Source of the DNA: Candidatus Saccharimonadota bacterium
Lineage (GTDB): Bacteria > Patescibacteriota > Saccharimonadia > Saccharimonadales > Saccharimonadaceae
DNA: 64,000 bases
Assembly: GCA_024697865.1 (NCBI GenBank)
Contig: JAILSC010000009.1
Span: 1-64,000 of the forward strand
Reading direction: 5' to 3'
Positions 56,755 to 64,000 of this stretch are shown in pieces. The notes below the pieces were generated by a model, which was not told the DNA's origin, ran no database searches, and was given only the letters and a program-made list of their open reading frames with translations. Each line of letters begins with the position of its first letter. The stretch's first letter is position 1. The position numbers and the translations under genes were made by a program.

Positions 56755-58895
56755 TGGTGAGACGTAGGGATAAAAGAATTTGGTGGATGCTGTTAGGGGC
56801 GTTTATTCTGGTATTTGGAATAACGTTTGTCTCGCAGAAGATTAATGATAGGGATACGGAAGCAGCGAATATGGGGGCTTTTGATCCAGGTTATATAATT
56901 TCAGACTACCAAATGACAAATTACGCCTCGATGAGTGAATCAGATATCCAGAATTTCTTGAAATCGAAAAATAGTTGTAATGACCGAGATCTTAATAAGT
57001 ATACTTATGGCAATAAGGTAGGGTATTTTTCAGAGAGCACACCATACACTTGGCATGTGAAGGATGGTCATTTTGTCTGTATGGCAGAAGAGAATTTTAA
57101 CGGAGAAAGTGCGGCGCATATTATTTGGCAGGCGGCACAAGACTTTAAGATTAATCCAAAAGTAATCCTCGTGATACTGCAAAAAGAACAAGGCTTAGTA
57201 ACAGATACTTTCCCTCACAGTATCCAATACCGGTCGGCGATGGGTTATGGCTGTCCGGATACTGCACCATGTTCACCAAAATACGCAGGGTTTAAAAACC
57301 AAGTACGCAGTGCGGCGGAGATGCTGAGAGAGGTAATGGACGGGGGATGGTCTAACTACCCAGTGGGTGAAAACTATATAAAATATAGTCCAAATTGCAG
57401 TAGTGGTTCTTGGGTAAATGTACGGAATAGGGCGACTTCGGCTTTGTATCGCTATACATCTTATCAGCCAAATAGAGCAGTGCTAAATGGTGGTAGTGAT
57501 AGTTGTTCGGCATATGGAAATAGTAATTTTTATAGGTATTTCGAAGATTGGTTTGGAGGAATTACAGCCATCCAGAAGAACGCGAGAATCGCTGACGGAA
57601 CATATTATATATTATCATCAGCCGCAAAAACTATGGCGATAGATGTAGATAGTGGAATGTCGAAAAATGGAACCAACATTCAATTATATAGGCGAAATAA
57701 TTCAAATGCACAACAGTGGGTAATATCTTATAATTCGAGCACGGATGATTATAATATTATCAACGCCGCTTCTAAAAAGGCGTTAGACGTGGATGGCGCC
57801 AATATCAAGAGAGGGACTAATATCCAGCTTTGGGATTCAAACAAGACTTGTGCACAGAGGTGGAAAATTGTAGAAACTTCTGGTGAGGTGGTGAAATTCA
57901 TCTCGGCTTGTTCGAATGCGGCGTTAGATGTATCGAGTGGGAATTTAGTAAATGGCGGTAATATTCAAACGTGGGATGATAATAACACTAAAGCCCAAAA
58001 ATGGATTTTAGTGCCAGTGGAAACAGTGCCAGATGGACTATATAATATTACATCAGCAAAGAGCGATAAAACGGCGATAGATATTAGCGGTGGATCTCAT
58101 AATGCTAGAAACGGATCAAATGTTCAAATTTATCGTAATAATTATACGGCGGCACAACGTTGGTATATCGAAAAAGATAATAATGATTATTATACTATCA
58201 AAAATAAACAGAGTGGAAAAGTTCTAGATGTAGAAGGAGCAAGCGTTAAAAGTACGGCAAACGTACGTGTTTATACTGGAAACAATACTTGTGCCCAAAA
58301 ATGGCGGATTTTGAAGAGTGGCGATAACTATACCTTTATCTCGGCCTGTTCACACAAGGTCTTGGATTTGGCGGGTGGAAGCATAGATAACGGTACTAAT
58401 ATTCGAATTTACACTCCTAATAATACGGTTGCCCAAAAATGGAATTTTTCAGAAGTACCGATCGTAGAGTCGGGGACATATAGTGTCGTTTCGGGGCTAA
58501 ACGAAAATAAAGCCGTTGATATTGCGAACGGAAGTAAATATAACGGAGCGAATATTCAATTATATAACGATAATGGCACAGACGCGCAGAAGTGGGAAAT
58601 TAGTTACGACGATAAGACTGACACATATAAGTTATTTAATAAAACAGCAAATAAGGCAATCGATGTGGATTCCGCTAGTAGAGAGAGCGGGGCAAACGTG
58701 CAGATATATTCCAGTAATAACACTTGTGCTCAAAAATGGTCAATTATAAAAACCGGTGACAAATATAAGATTTATTCCACTTGTTCTGGACTAGCTTTGG
58801 ATGTGTATGGAGCCTCCACTAAGAACGGAGCAAATATTTGGCTCTATAGAGATAATGGCACAGACGCGCAGAAATGGATGCTCAAGCAGCTTTAG
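56754..58895 (+). CDS. secreted protein with three ricin-type beta-trefoil lectin domains
   Basis: A 713-residue protein when started at ATG 56754. A signal/anchor helix (about 7-26) is followed by an N-terminal domain (about 40-265) with ESAAHIIWQAAQDFKINPKVILVILQKEQGLV, resembling lysozyme-like glycosidase folds (Glu in QKEQG), and cysteines. From about 275 to the end there are nine QxW repeats: AQQW, AQRW, AQKW, AQRW, AQKW, AQKW, AQKW, AQKW, AQKW, three per trefoil and thus three RICIN/CBM13 domains. Each trefoil binds sugars in known families. It is a candidate adhesin or wall-targeted enzyme for host contact. Confidence 0.87.
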   Translation: MVRRRDKRIWWMLLGAFILVFGITFVSQKINDRDTEAANMGAFDPGYIISDYQMTNYASMSESDIQNFLKSKNSCNDRDLNKYTYGNKVGYFSESTPYTWHVKDGHFVCMAEENFNGESAAHIIWQAAQDFKINPKVILVILQKEQGLVTDTFPHSIQYRSAMGYGCPDTAPCSPKYAGFKNQVRSAAEMLREVMDGGWSNYPVGENYIKYSPNCSSGSWVNVRNRATSALYRYTSYQPNRAVLNGGSDSCSAYGNSNFYRYFEDWFGGITAIQKNARIADGTYYILSSAAKTMAIDVDSGMSKNGTNIQLYRRNNSNAQQWVISYNSSTDDYNIINAASKKALDVDGANIKRGTNIQLWDSNKTCAQRWKIVETSGEVVKFISACSNAALDVSSGNLVNGGNIQTWDDNNTKAQKWILVPVETVPDGLYNITSAKSDKTAIDISGGSHNARNGSNVQIYRNNYTAAQRWYIEKDNNDYYTIKNKQSGKVLDVEGASVKSTANVRVYTGNNTCAQKWRILKSGDNYTFISACSHKVLDLAGGSIDNGTNIRIYTPNNTVAQKWNFSEVPIVESGTYSVVSGLNENKAVDIANGSKYNGANIQLYNDNGTDAQKWEISYDDKTDTYKLFNKTANKAIDVDSASRESGANVQIYSSNNTCAQKWSIIKTGDKYKIYSTCSGLALDVYGASTKNGANIWLYRDNGTDAQKWMLKQL

Positions 58896-60696
58896 ATTGA
58901 TTACGCTTAGCGATAATAATAAAGCAAATAAAGATAGGCAACAATAACGCTAAGGGGAAGGCGTATCTGAAAATGGCTACAGGGGCTACTAATAGAGTAG
59001 TAAATAGGCCAATTACGGGGGCGAGGACAACGAGCAATTTATGAGCCTTTTCCTTAATTAAAAGACCGAGTGTGTATAGGAATAGGATAGCGTAAAGGCC
59101 AATGGAGCTGAGTTGGGCTACGACTGGAATGTTTTGCCAGCCATTACTGAAAATAATATCGTCTAATTTATCCGTGATATTATTGTCTGGTAATAATCTC
59201 TCAACTGGTTTCATATTACGGACTGCGGTGGTCATAGCGAAACCAGTATAATTCATGAACCCGAGTTTAATGCGTGGATCGTCATAATTTTTCATTGGAT
59301 ACCAGAAGCCGATAGAATTTAAGAGAAAGGCTTCAATATAATTGCCGGGGTTCTTGATACCTAATTTAGCCCAGAAGCCTAGATATTCAGGTAGATTTTC
59401 GTTAACGTAATCAAGATATAGAGAGCCTTTAGTAAAGTCAGAAATCAATGGGTATTTTTGATAATCATAGAAGAGAGATTTTTCGTCAAGTCTGTAAAAC
59501 TTGTTAAGCTCTTCTCGATCTGATTCGTCAAAACTGGTGGGGTTTTCGAAATAGGACCGGGCGACTTGTTGAGAAGGAACACCGAGGATTTCTCGGACGG
59601 CAGTGGTGTTTTTCTCTACGTTCATTAAGTGAAAGATTGGCCCAGTGTAAACAAAATTGAGCGCTAAAATAGCGAGCAGGGAGAAAAGTAGGGATTTTTT
59701 GTTGGGGATTTTAACGAAGACAATGAAGGCAACAAGGAATAAGAGGCAGATGATGCCGTTATTGCGAAGAGTTAACATAATGAAACCAATGAGGATGAAT
59801 TTAGCGATGTGCCACTTGTTTTTAAAATAGTCTGGATCACGGATGATGGAATAAAGCTCCAGGATTAATAAAGCAAAGAGTCCTCCGAAAACTGTATCTT
59901 GGGCGTCGGTGATTGACATGACGGCGATGAAGGGAGTAAGAACGAAAAACAAAAGAGAAAGAAAATACGCAGTTTTATTTTTAGTCTGAGAGGCTACGAA
60001 GATGATGATCTTGTAAATAACATAGCAAATAAAGAGCATCTGGATAAACATAGCGATAGCAAACCCAGCTTCGTAATTATTAAAGAGCGCAAAGCTGGAA
60101 TCTAGGAAGAATTTAAGGAAATAGCCGTAAGTGATTGACCAATGCGAAGTGAGAATGCCAGAGGAGAGCTCTGCGTCCCAAGCGGCCATATCGTAAGTGT
60201 AAACACCTGGGAAGAAAATAATCCAGATAATTGAACAAACTAAAAGCGGAACGAAGAAAGCAAGAAGCTTGGTTTTTCTGGTGATAGTAAAATTGGGGCG
60301 GAAAATTTTATCTGACATAAAGGAATAAAAAATTTCTAATAAGGGAAAGACGGCAAAAGAGCCTAAGAGTATTTTGACAATACTAGCAGAGCTCCAAATG
60401 ATTTGACTATAAAGGTTGAGTTGTCCTCCCACAATAAGGATACAAGATAGAAAGAGAGAAAAAATAGCATGGAAAATTATTCTGGGGCGAGAATTAAGTT
60501 TAGCAATCTTAACCCAATAATAGGATAGAGCAATGAAGCTCGGGATAAAGAAAAGATTAGCTAGAAGTTGAGAGTCTGAGAGAGATGATTTGATAATAAA
60601 GTAAACGCCTAAAGTGCCTAGCAGCGCATAAGCGAATTTTGCTGGGAGAGAGTTAAAGCTTTGAAGGTTAAGGAATTTAGCTTTATTTTTTTTCAT
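58882..60696 (-). CDS. polytopic membrane protein, GT-C/DUF6020-like
   Basis: A 604-residue integral membrane protein with about 12 helices. A conserved-looking outside segment IIFFPGVYTYDMAAWDAELSSG after the fourth or fifth helix, and LTPFIAVMSITDAQDTVFGGLFAL, resemble GT-C-type or DUF6020 glycosyltransferase proteins, where an acidic residue in the first loop is catalytic. It overlaps the end of the adjacent GT2 gene by 14 bp and is translated from the same mRNA, so a role in surface glycan assembly with a polyprenyl-phosphate sugar is likely. Assignment is tentative. Its 3' end overlaps the convergent lectin gene. Confidence 0.72.
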   Translation of the reverse strand: MKKNKAKFLNLQSFNSLPAKFAYALLGTLGVYFIIKSSLSDSQLLANLFFIPSFIALSYYWVKIAKLNSRPRIIFHAIFSLFLSCILIVGGQLNLYSQIIWSSASIVKILLGSFAVFPLLEIFYSFMSDKIFRPNFTITRKTKLLAFFVPLLVCSIIWIIFFPGVYTYDMAAWDAELSSGILTSHWSITYGYFLKFFLDSSFALFNNYEAGFAIAMFIQMLFICYVIYKIIIFVASQTKNKTAYFLSLLFFVLTPFIAVMSITDAQDTVFGGLFALLILELYSIIRDPDYFKNKWHIAKFILIGFIMLTLRNNGIICLLFLVAFIVFVKIPNKKSLLFSLLAILALNFVYTGPIFHLMNVEKNTTAVREILGVPSQQVARSYFENPTSFDESDREELNKFYRLDEKSLFYDYQKYPLISDFTKGSLYLDYVNENLPEYLGFWAKLGIKNPGNYIEAFLLNSIGFWYPMKNYDDPRIKLGFMNYTGFAMTTAVRNMKPVERLLPDNNITDKLDDIIFSNGWQNIPVVAQLSSIGLYAILFLYTLGLLIKEKAHKLLVVLAPVIGLFTTLLVAPVAIFRYAFPLALLLPIFICFIIIAKRNQSKAA

Positions 60697-61633
60697 GCTT
60701 TTTTAACTGTTTAAATTGATATTCAGCTTGATTCAAGAAAAATTCAAATTGTTGGCGAGATTTTTCGGTAGTGTTTTGCAGAATTAAGCCGCCAAAGAAA
60801 GACTGAGTGGCACAAAGATAGAAGAAGATGCTAGCCAAAAAAGTGGGTAATTTAGGGACAAGGCCAGTTGAGCCGAACTCAACTAGGACAGGAATAAGGA
60901 AAATAGTGCCGATAACAATGAAGAGTAGAGTCAGAAGACTGAAAAAGTGAAACGGTTTATAGTTTTTGTAGAAATTAATGATGGTTTTAATAACGCGAGT
61001 CCCATCGCTAATGGTATTGAGTTTAGAAACGCTGTTTTCGGGGCGGTCTTTAAAATCGATGATTTCGTTTTTGATATTAAGGTTTTTATCAAGAGCGTGG
61101 ATGGTCATTTCGGTTTCGATTTCAAAACCTTTGGTAATAATAGGGAAAGTTTTAACGAATCTATAGCTTAGAGCGCGATATCCAGTCATAACATCTCTAA
61201 TATCGCTGTGGTAAATCAAATTAATGAGCTTGCGAACTAAGATGTTACCAAAGCCGTGAAATTTGCGTTTGTTTTCAGTGAAATAGCTAGAAGAAAGGCG
61301 ATCACCAATCACCATATCAATATTGTTTTCTAGAACGTTGGCGCAAAGCTGGGGGGCAAATTTAGCAGAATAAGTATCGTCGCCGTCTACGAGAAGATAA
61401 CATTCGGCATCTATACCATGAAAAGCAGAACGGACAACGTTGCCTTTGCCTTGTTTAGGCTCATGAATGACGATGGCGCCGGCTTTTTGAGCAGTTTCAG
61501 CGGTGTGATCGGTAGAATTATTATCAAAAACGTAGATTTTAGCTGCAGGTAGCTGCTTTTTAAAATCTTTAACTACCTTACTAATGGTAGTAGCCTCGTT
61601 ATAACACGGGATGATGACAGCAATTTTATCCAT
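60683..61633 (-). CDS. family 2 glycosyltransferase with C-terminal helices
   Basis: Start set at ATG 61633 (316 aa; the track start at 61729 lies in the promoter of the divergent gene). GT-A fold with IAVIIPCYNEATTISKVV, DNNSTDHT, LVDGDDTY (DxD) and DRPENSVSKLNT, typical of dolichyl/polyprenyl-phosphate mannose synthase-like enzymes. Two C-terminal helices (about 238-300) place it at the membrane. It probably makes polyprenyl-phosphate hexose for the GT-C-like partner gene. -10 box TATAAT six bases before the ATG. Confidence 0.9.
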   Translation of the reverse strand: MDKIAVIIPCYNEATTISKVVKDFKKQLPAAKIYVFDNNSTDHTAETAQKAGAIVIHEPKQGKGNVVRSAFHGIDAECYLLVDGDDTYSAKFAPQLCANVLENNIDMVIGDRLSSSYFTENKRKFHGFGNILVRKLINLIYHSDIRDVMTGYRALSYRFVKTFPIITKGFEIETEMTIHALDKNLNIKNEIIDFKDRPENSVSKLNTISDGTRVIKTIINFYKNYKPFHFFSLLTLLFIVIGTIFLIPVLVEFGSTGLVPKLPTFLASIFFYLCATQSFFGGLILQNTTEKSRQQFEFFLNQAEYQFKQLKKHEKK

Positions 61634-61639
61634 ATCTAT

Positions 61640-61659
61640 ATTATAACACGTGATATAAT
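61640..61659. promoter_or_regulatory. divergent -10 boxes of the GT2 and acyltransferase genes
   Basis: Minus-strand TATAAT (61640-61645), six bases from the GT2 ATG, and plus-strand TATAAT (61654-61659), about 41 bases before the acyltransferase ATG, separated by eight bases. Confidence 0.55.
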
Positions 61660-61700
61660 GTAATAAATAAATAGTTTCGGGTGGGCAAAAAGGATTGCCA

Positions 61701-62846
61701 ATGAAACTTAAACTGCGAAAAAGAGACATATCGATTGAATTAATGAGAATTATCGCGTGTTTTTTCGTGATTTGTATTCATATTAGTGTTGGTTTTTCTT
61801 TGAATGGTTCTTTTAGTAAAGCGTCGACTCTTTTCGTGTCTTTATTTGCTGACGCAGTGGCCATGTTTTGGTTTATCACGGGCGCGTTCTTGCTTAAAAG
61901 AGATGATTACAAGAAGGTGCTAAAGGGAACTTTTAAGAAGGTGATTTTGCCGACACTAGCTTTAATCGCCTTTATCTTTTTCTTTAATGGGTGGATGTTT
62001 GAAGGGCAGGGGATAATTGAAAGTGTGAAAAATTCTGCCGCACGGATTCCTTCGGCATTGGAGACGATATTTTTATGGTGGAGGACACCAGTGCCACATA
62101 CAGGACAGCTATGGTATATATTTGTCTATATATTTGTGATGATTTGTTTTCCGGTAATTAAAGCTTTTGTGGAACGAATCGAAAAAAATCATAAAGAAAA
62201 ACTTTTCTTGGTAGTTTCGTTTGGGATTCTTCTGTTGAACGATATCTCGAATAACCATTTTGCAAACTTTAATCACACAGTAATTGGGGCTCTAGTGCCG
62301 GCGGTAATTTTAATCATTTGGGGGCACATTATCTATAAAAACAAGGACAAAATTTTAGCAAAAATCAAAAGCAAGTTTTTTATTATACCTTTGGTAGTAC
62401 TGATTTTCTTAAGGGCGTCGGTGCTAATTTATGCGCATGGCTGCGGGGACGGAGATTTAGATAGGAGCATAGTTTATTGGTATAGTTGCTTGAGTCCGTT
62501 AATTGTGACTTCGATTTTTCTATTCTTGGAGGGCGGTTTAAAGAAAATAACTGAAGGTAAAATAATTAATTGGCTGATATTGAAAATCGGGTCCTATACG
62601 TTCATGATTTATCTATTGCATGAATTGGTGATCGATTGCTTAAAGAAATTTGGAATTTTTGCAGATGTAAGAGGATATTTCTTGGCCAATGGAAATGTAG
62701 TGAAGTTGATATTATATTATCTGGCTCTAGGCGGAATAATTTTCTTGATTAGTTTACTAGCTAGTGTTGTGCTAAGGCTGATTGCTAACTTAGCCAAAAG
62801 AGGCCAGAGGATGTATATAGCGAAAAAGGAGAAGCCAAAAAAATAG
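61701..62846 (+). CDS. acyltransferase family 3 membrane protein
   Basis: A 381-residue polytopic enzyme (about ten helices) when started at ATG 61701 behind AAAGGA. RKRDISIELMRIIACFFVICIHISVG near the N-terminus is the family-3 start with the catalytic His; WFITGAFLLKRDDYKKVLKG and FMIYLLHELVID are also typical. Members O-acetylate or succinylate exopolysaccharides, peptidoglycan or lipid-linked sugars. It stands in a glycosyltransferase cluster, so the substrate is probably a surface glycan. Confidence 0.9.
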   Translation: MKLKLRKRDISIELMRIIACFFVICIHISVGFSLNGSFSKASTLFVSLFADAVAMFWFITGAFLLKRDDYKKVLKGTFKKVILPTLALIAFIFFFNGWMFEGQGIIESVKNSAARIPSALETIFLWWRTPVPHTGQLWYIFVYIFVMICFPVIKAFVERIEKNHKEKLFLVVSFGILLLNDISNNHFANFNHTVIGALVPAVILIIWGHIIYKNKDKILAKIKSKFFIIPLVVLIFLRASVLIYAHGCGDGDLDRSIVYWYSCLSPLIVTSIFLFLEGGLKKITEGKIINWLILKIGSYTFMIYLLHELVIDCLKKFGIFADVRGYFLANGNVVKLILYYLALGGIIFLISLLASVVLRLIANLAKRGQRMYIAKKEKPKK

Positions 62847-62872
62847 AAATATTTATGGTATAATGTATTAGT

Positions 62873-64000
62873 ATGATAAAGGTGTCAATTCTAGTTCCAA
62901 TTTACAATGTAGAGCAGTTCCTACCGGAATGCTTAGATAGTCTGGTGAATCAGACTCTGAAAGAAATCGAAATCATTTGTATTAACGATGGTTCAAAGGA
63001 CGATTCTTTGAAAATCATCAAAGAATACGCGAAAAAAGATAAAAGAATCAAAATAATTGATAAGAAAAACTCTGGTTATGGGGACTCGATGAATCAGGGG
63101 TTAAAGAAGGCGACTGGTGAGTATATAGGGATTGTGGAGTCTGATGATTTTATTGATACGGACGCCTTTGAGAAATTGTATACAATCGCCAAAAAGCAAA
63201 GAGTGGAGGTGGTGAAGAGCAATTTTTATGAATATTATGGTGACACTAAGAAAAACAAGGGGACGAGCGATATGTTCCCAGCTGATGAAATTGGCAGGGT
63301 GATTGATCCAAGAGAAGAGCGACAGATCTTCTATCAACCACCGTGTATTTGGGCAGCGATTTATGATCGAGAGTTTCTAGAGAAAAATGAAATAGCTTTT
63401 TTGCCGACGCCGGGAGCTTCTTACCAGGATACTGGTTTTAACTTCAAAGTATGGGCTTCGGCGCGGAGAGCGTATTTTGTGAAGCGAGCATTTTTGCACT
63501 ATCGACAAGATAATTCTAACTCATCAGTGAAGGATGCAGGAAAGATCTATTGTGTGCAAGAAGAGTATAATGACATCAAGAGATTTTTGGAAGAAAAAGG
63601 CTTGATGGAGGAGCTCGGCCCGTTGATGTATACTTGCCAGTTTGGTGGGTATATTTGGAATTTGCATAGATTAAAATTCAAACCAGCGATGGAGTTTGCA
63701 GAGGTAGTAAAGAAAGACTACAAAGAAGCCAAGGCGGCAGGATATTTAAATTCGGATCGATTAGACGAGGTCGGAAAATATAATTCGCGAATCATTGCGA
63801 TTAGACACCCTAAAGTATATGTCTTCTTAAGGCCACTACACGATTTTAGAAACTGGATAAAACCAGCAATTTCTAAAACAGCGAAGACTATTTCTCCGCG
63901 CTACAAGCAACGATTGCATACGATTGAACTGATTAGCAAATTAAGCGAGGCGCAGAGCGACATTTCGACGAAAGTGTCCGAATTAGAATCTAAAGTAGAG
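62873..64000 (+). CDS. family 2 glycosyltransferase, partial (3' end outside window)
   Basis: Not in the ORF track because it runs off the right edge. TATAAT ends eight bases before the ATG. 376 residues are visible: MIKVSILVPIYNVEQFLPEC, CINDGSKDDSL, ESDDFIDTDAFE (DxD-type site) and PPCIWAAIYDREFLEKN, a pattern of EpsH/capsule-type inverting GT-A enzymes. After about residue 300 a helical region begins (KTISPRYKQRLHTIELISKLSEAQS), perhaps a coiled coil. Likely part of the surface polysaccharide cluster. Confidence 0.9.
   Translation, partial: MIKVSILVPIYNVEQFLPECLDSLVNQTLKEIEIICINDGSKDDSLKIIKEYAKKDKRIKIIDKKNSGYGDSMNQGLKKATGEYIGIVESDDFIDTDAFEKLYTIAKKQRVEVVKSNFYEYYGDTKKNKGTSDMFPADEIGRVIDPREERQIFYQPPCIWAAIYDREFLEKNEIAFLPTPGASYQDTGFNFKVWASARRAYFVKRAFLHYRQDNSNSSVKDAGKIYCVQEEYNDIKRFLEEKGLMEELGPLMYTCQFGGYIWNLHRLKFKPAMEFAEVVKKDYKEAKAAGYLNSDRLDEVGKYNSRIIAIRHPKVYVFLRPLHDFRNWIKPAISKTAKTISPRYKQRLHTIELISKLSEAQSDISTKVSELESKVE

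Noticed and set aside
61634-61729. N-terminal extension of the GT2 glycosyltransferase
   Set aside because: Overlaps both divergent promoters and the acyltransferase start; the GT-A fold starts at 61633.
1-64000. CRISPR array
   Set aside because: No regularly spaced direct repeats of 25-40 bp and no cas genes seen.

Overview
The window looks like a chromosomal segment, including the replication origin, from a Candidatus Saccharibacteria (TM7) or closely related Patescibacteria/CPR bacterium. The evidence is the gene content and style: a Gram-positive-type type IV pilus operon without a secretin, compact or domain-stripped versions of universal genes (TlyA-like without S4, LexA-like without peptidase, Jag without its N-terminal domain), very short intergenic spaces, and many large secreted or surface proteins. 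TGA is used as a stop (for example at the 56203..56754 gene), which argues against the recoded Gracilibacteria/Absconditabacteria. This assignment is inference; no 16S gene is present.

Layout. 1-9.8 kb: type IV pilus locus, with a partial prepilin, prepilin peptidase, two prepilins, and a minus-strand operon running pilM-pilN-pilO-like-unknown-pilB-pilT-pilC. 9.8-12.0 kb: rpsF-ssb-rpsR-efp-tlyA-like ribosomal operon with a structured leader. 12.1-16.6 kb: a three-gene envelope operon dominated by a 1017-residue protein carrying five hydrolase-like modules. 16.6-23.6 kb: ftsK, tRNA-Gln, rlmH, tsaD, a small unknown gene and a cation P-type ATPase. 23.8-28.1 kb: a secreted FISUMP/InlB-repeat protein, a Cys-rich small protein, and two overlapping FemAB/FemX-like ligases, each with a GC-rich palindromic in-frame insert. 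28.1-30.8 kb: a structured non-coding stretch, an orphan transposase N-terminus, a GH13 glycosidase and a coiled-coil membrane protein. 31-34.9 kb: valS, HIT, PAP2. 34.9-37.9 kb: tRNA-Arg and tRNA-Ser flanking a TetR-like regulator, then a RhuM-Fic protein and a degenerate Mur-ligase-like protein. 37.9-46.4 kb: membrane protein, murE-like ligase, MacB-type ABC exporter, tRNA-Ser, RlmD/TrmA-like methylase, large membrane-anchored unknown. 46.4-52.4 kb: the classical origin region, recF-dnaN-dnaA on the minus strand and rpmH-rnpA-yidC-jag on the plus strand. 52.5-64 kb: envelope and surface functions (LCP transferase, LexA-like regulator, sulfatase-fold phosphotransferase, a lectin-bearing secreted protein, glycosyltransferases, an acyltransferase).

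Most envelope genes would fit an epibiont that attaches to and remodels a host surface: pili, a nine-QxW lectin protein, a multi-hydrolase and peptidoglycan-bridge ligases. That is inference from domains.

Three patterns not explained by the gene list stand out. (1) Every tRNA in the window is followed downstream by a second copy of its own 3' end starting in the T-loop and preceded by an inverted repeat, and one orphan copy of the same design exists. (2) At least fourteen genes have a TATAAT-like -10 box exactly six bases before the ATG, implying leaderless transcription, including one palindromic -10 box apparently shared by two divergent genes 19 bp apart. (3) Two paralogous FemAB-like genes carry different GC-rich nested palindromes in frame in the same surface loop.
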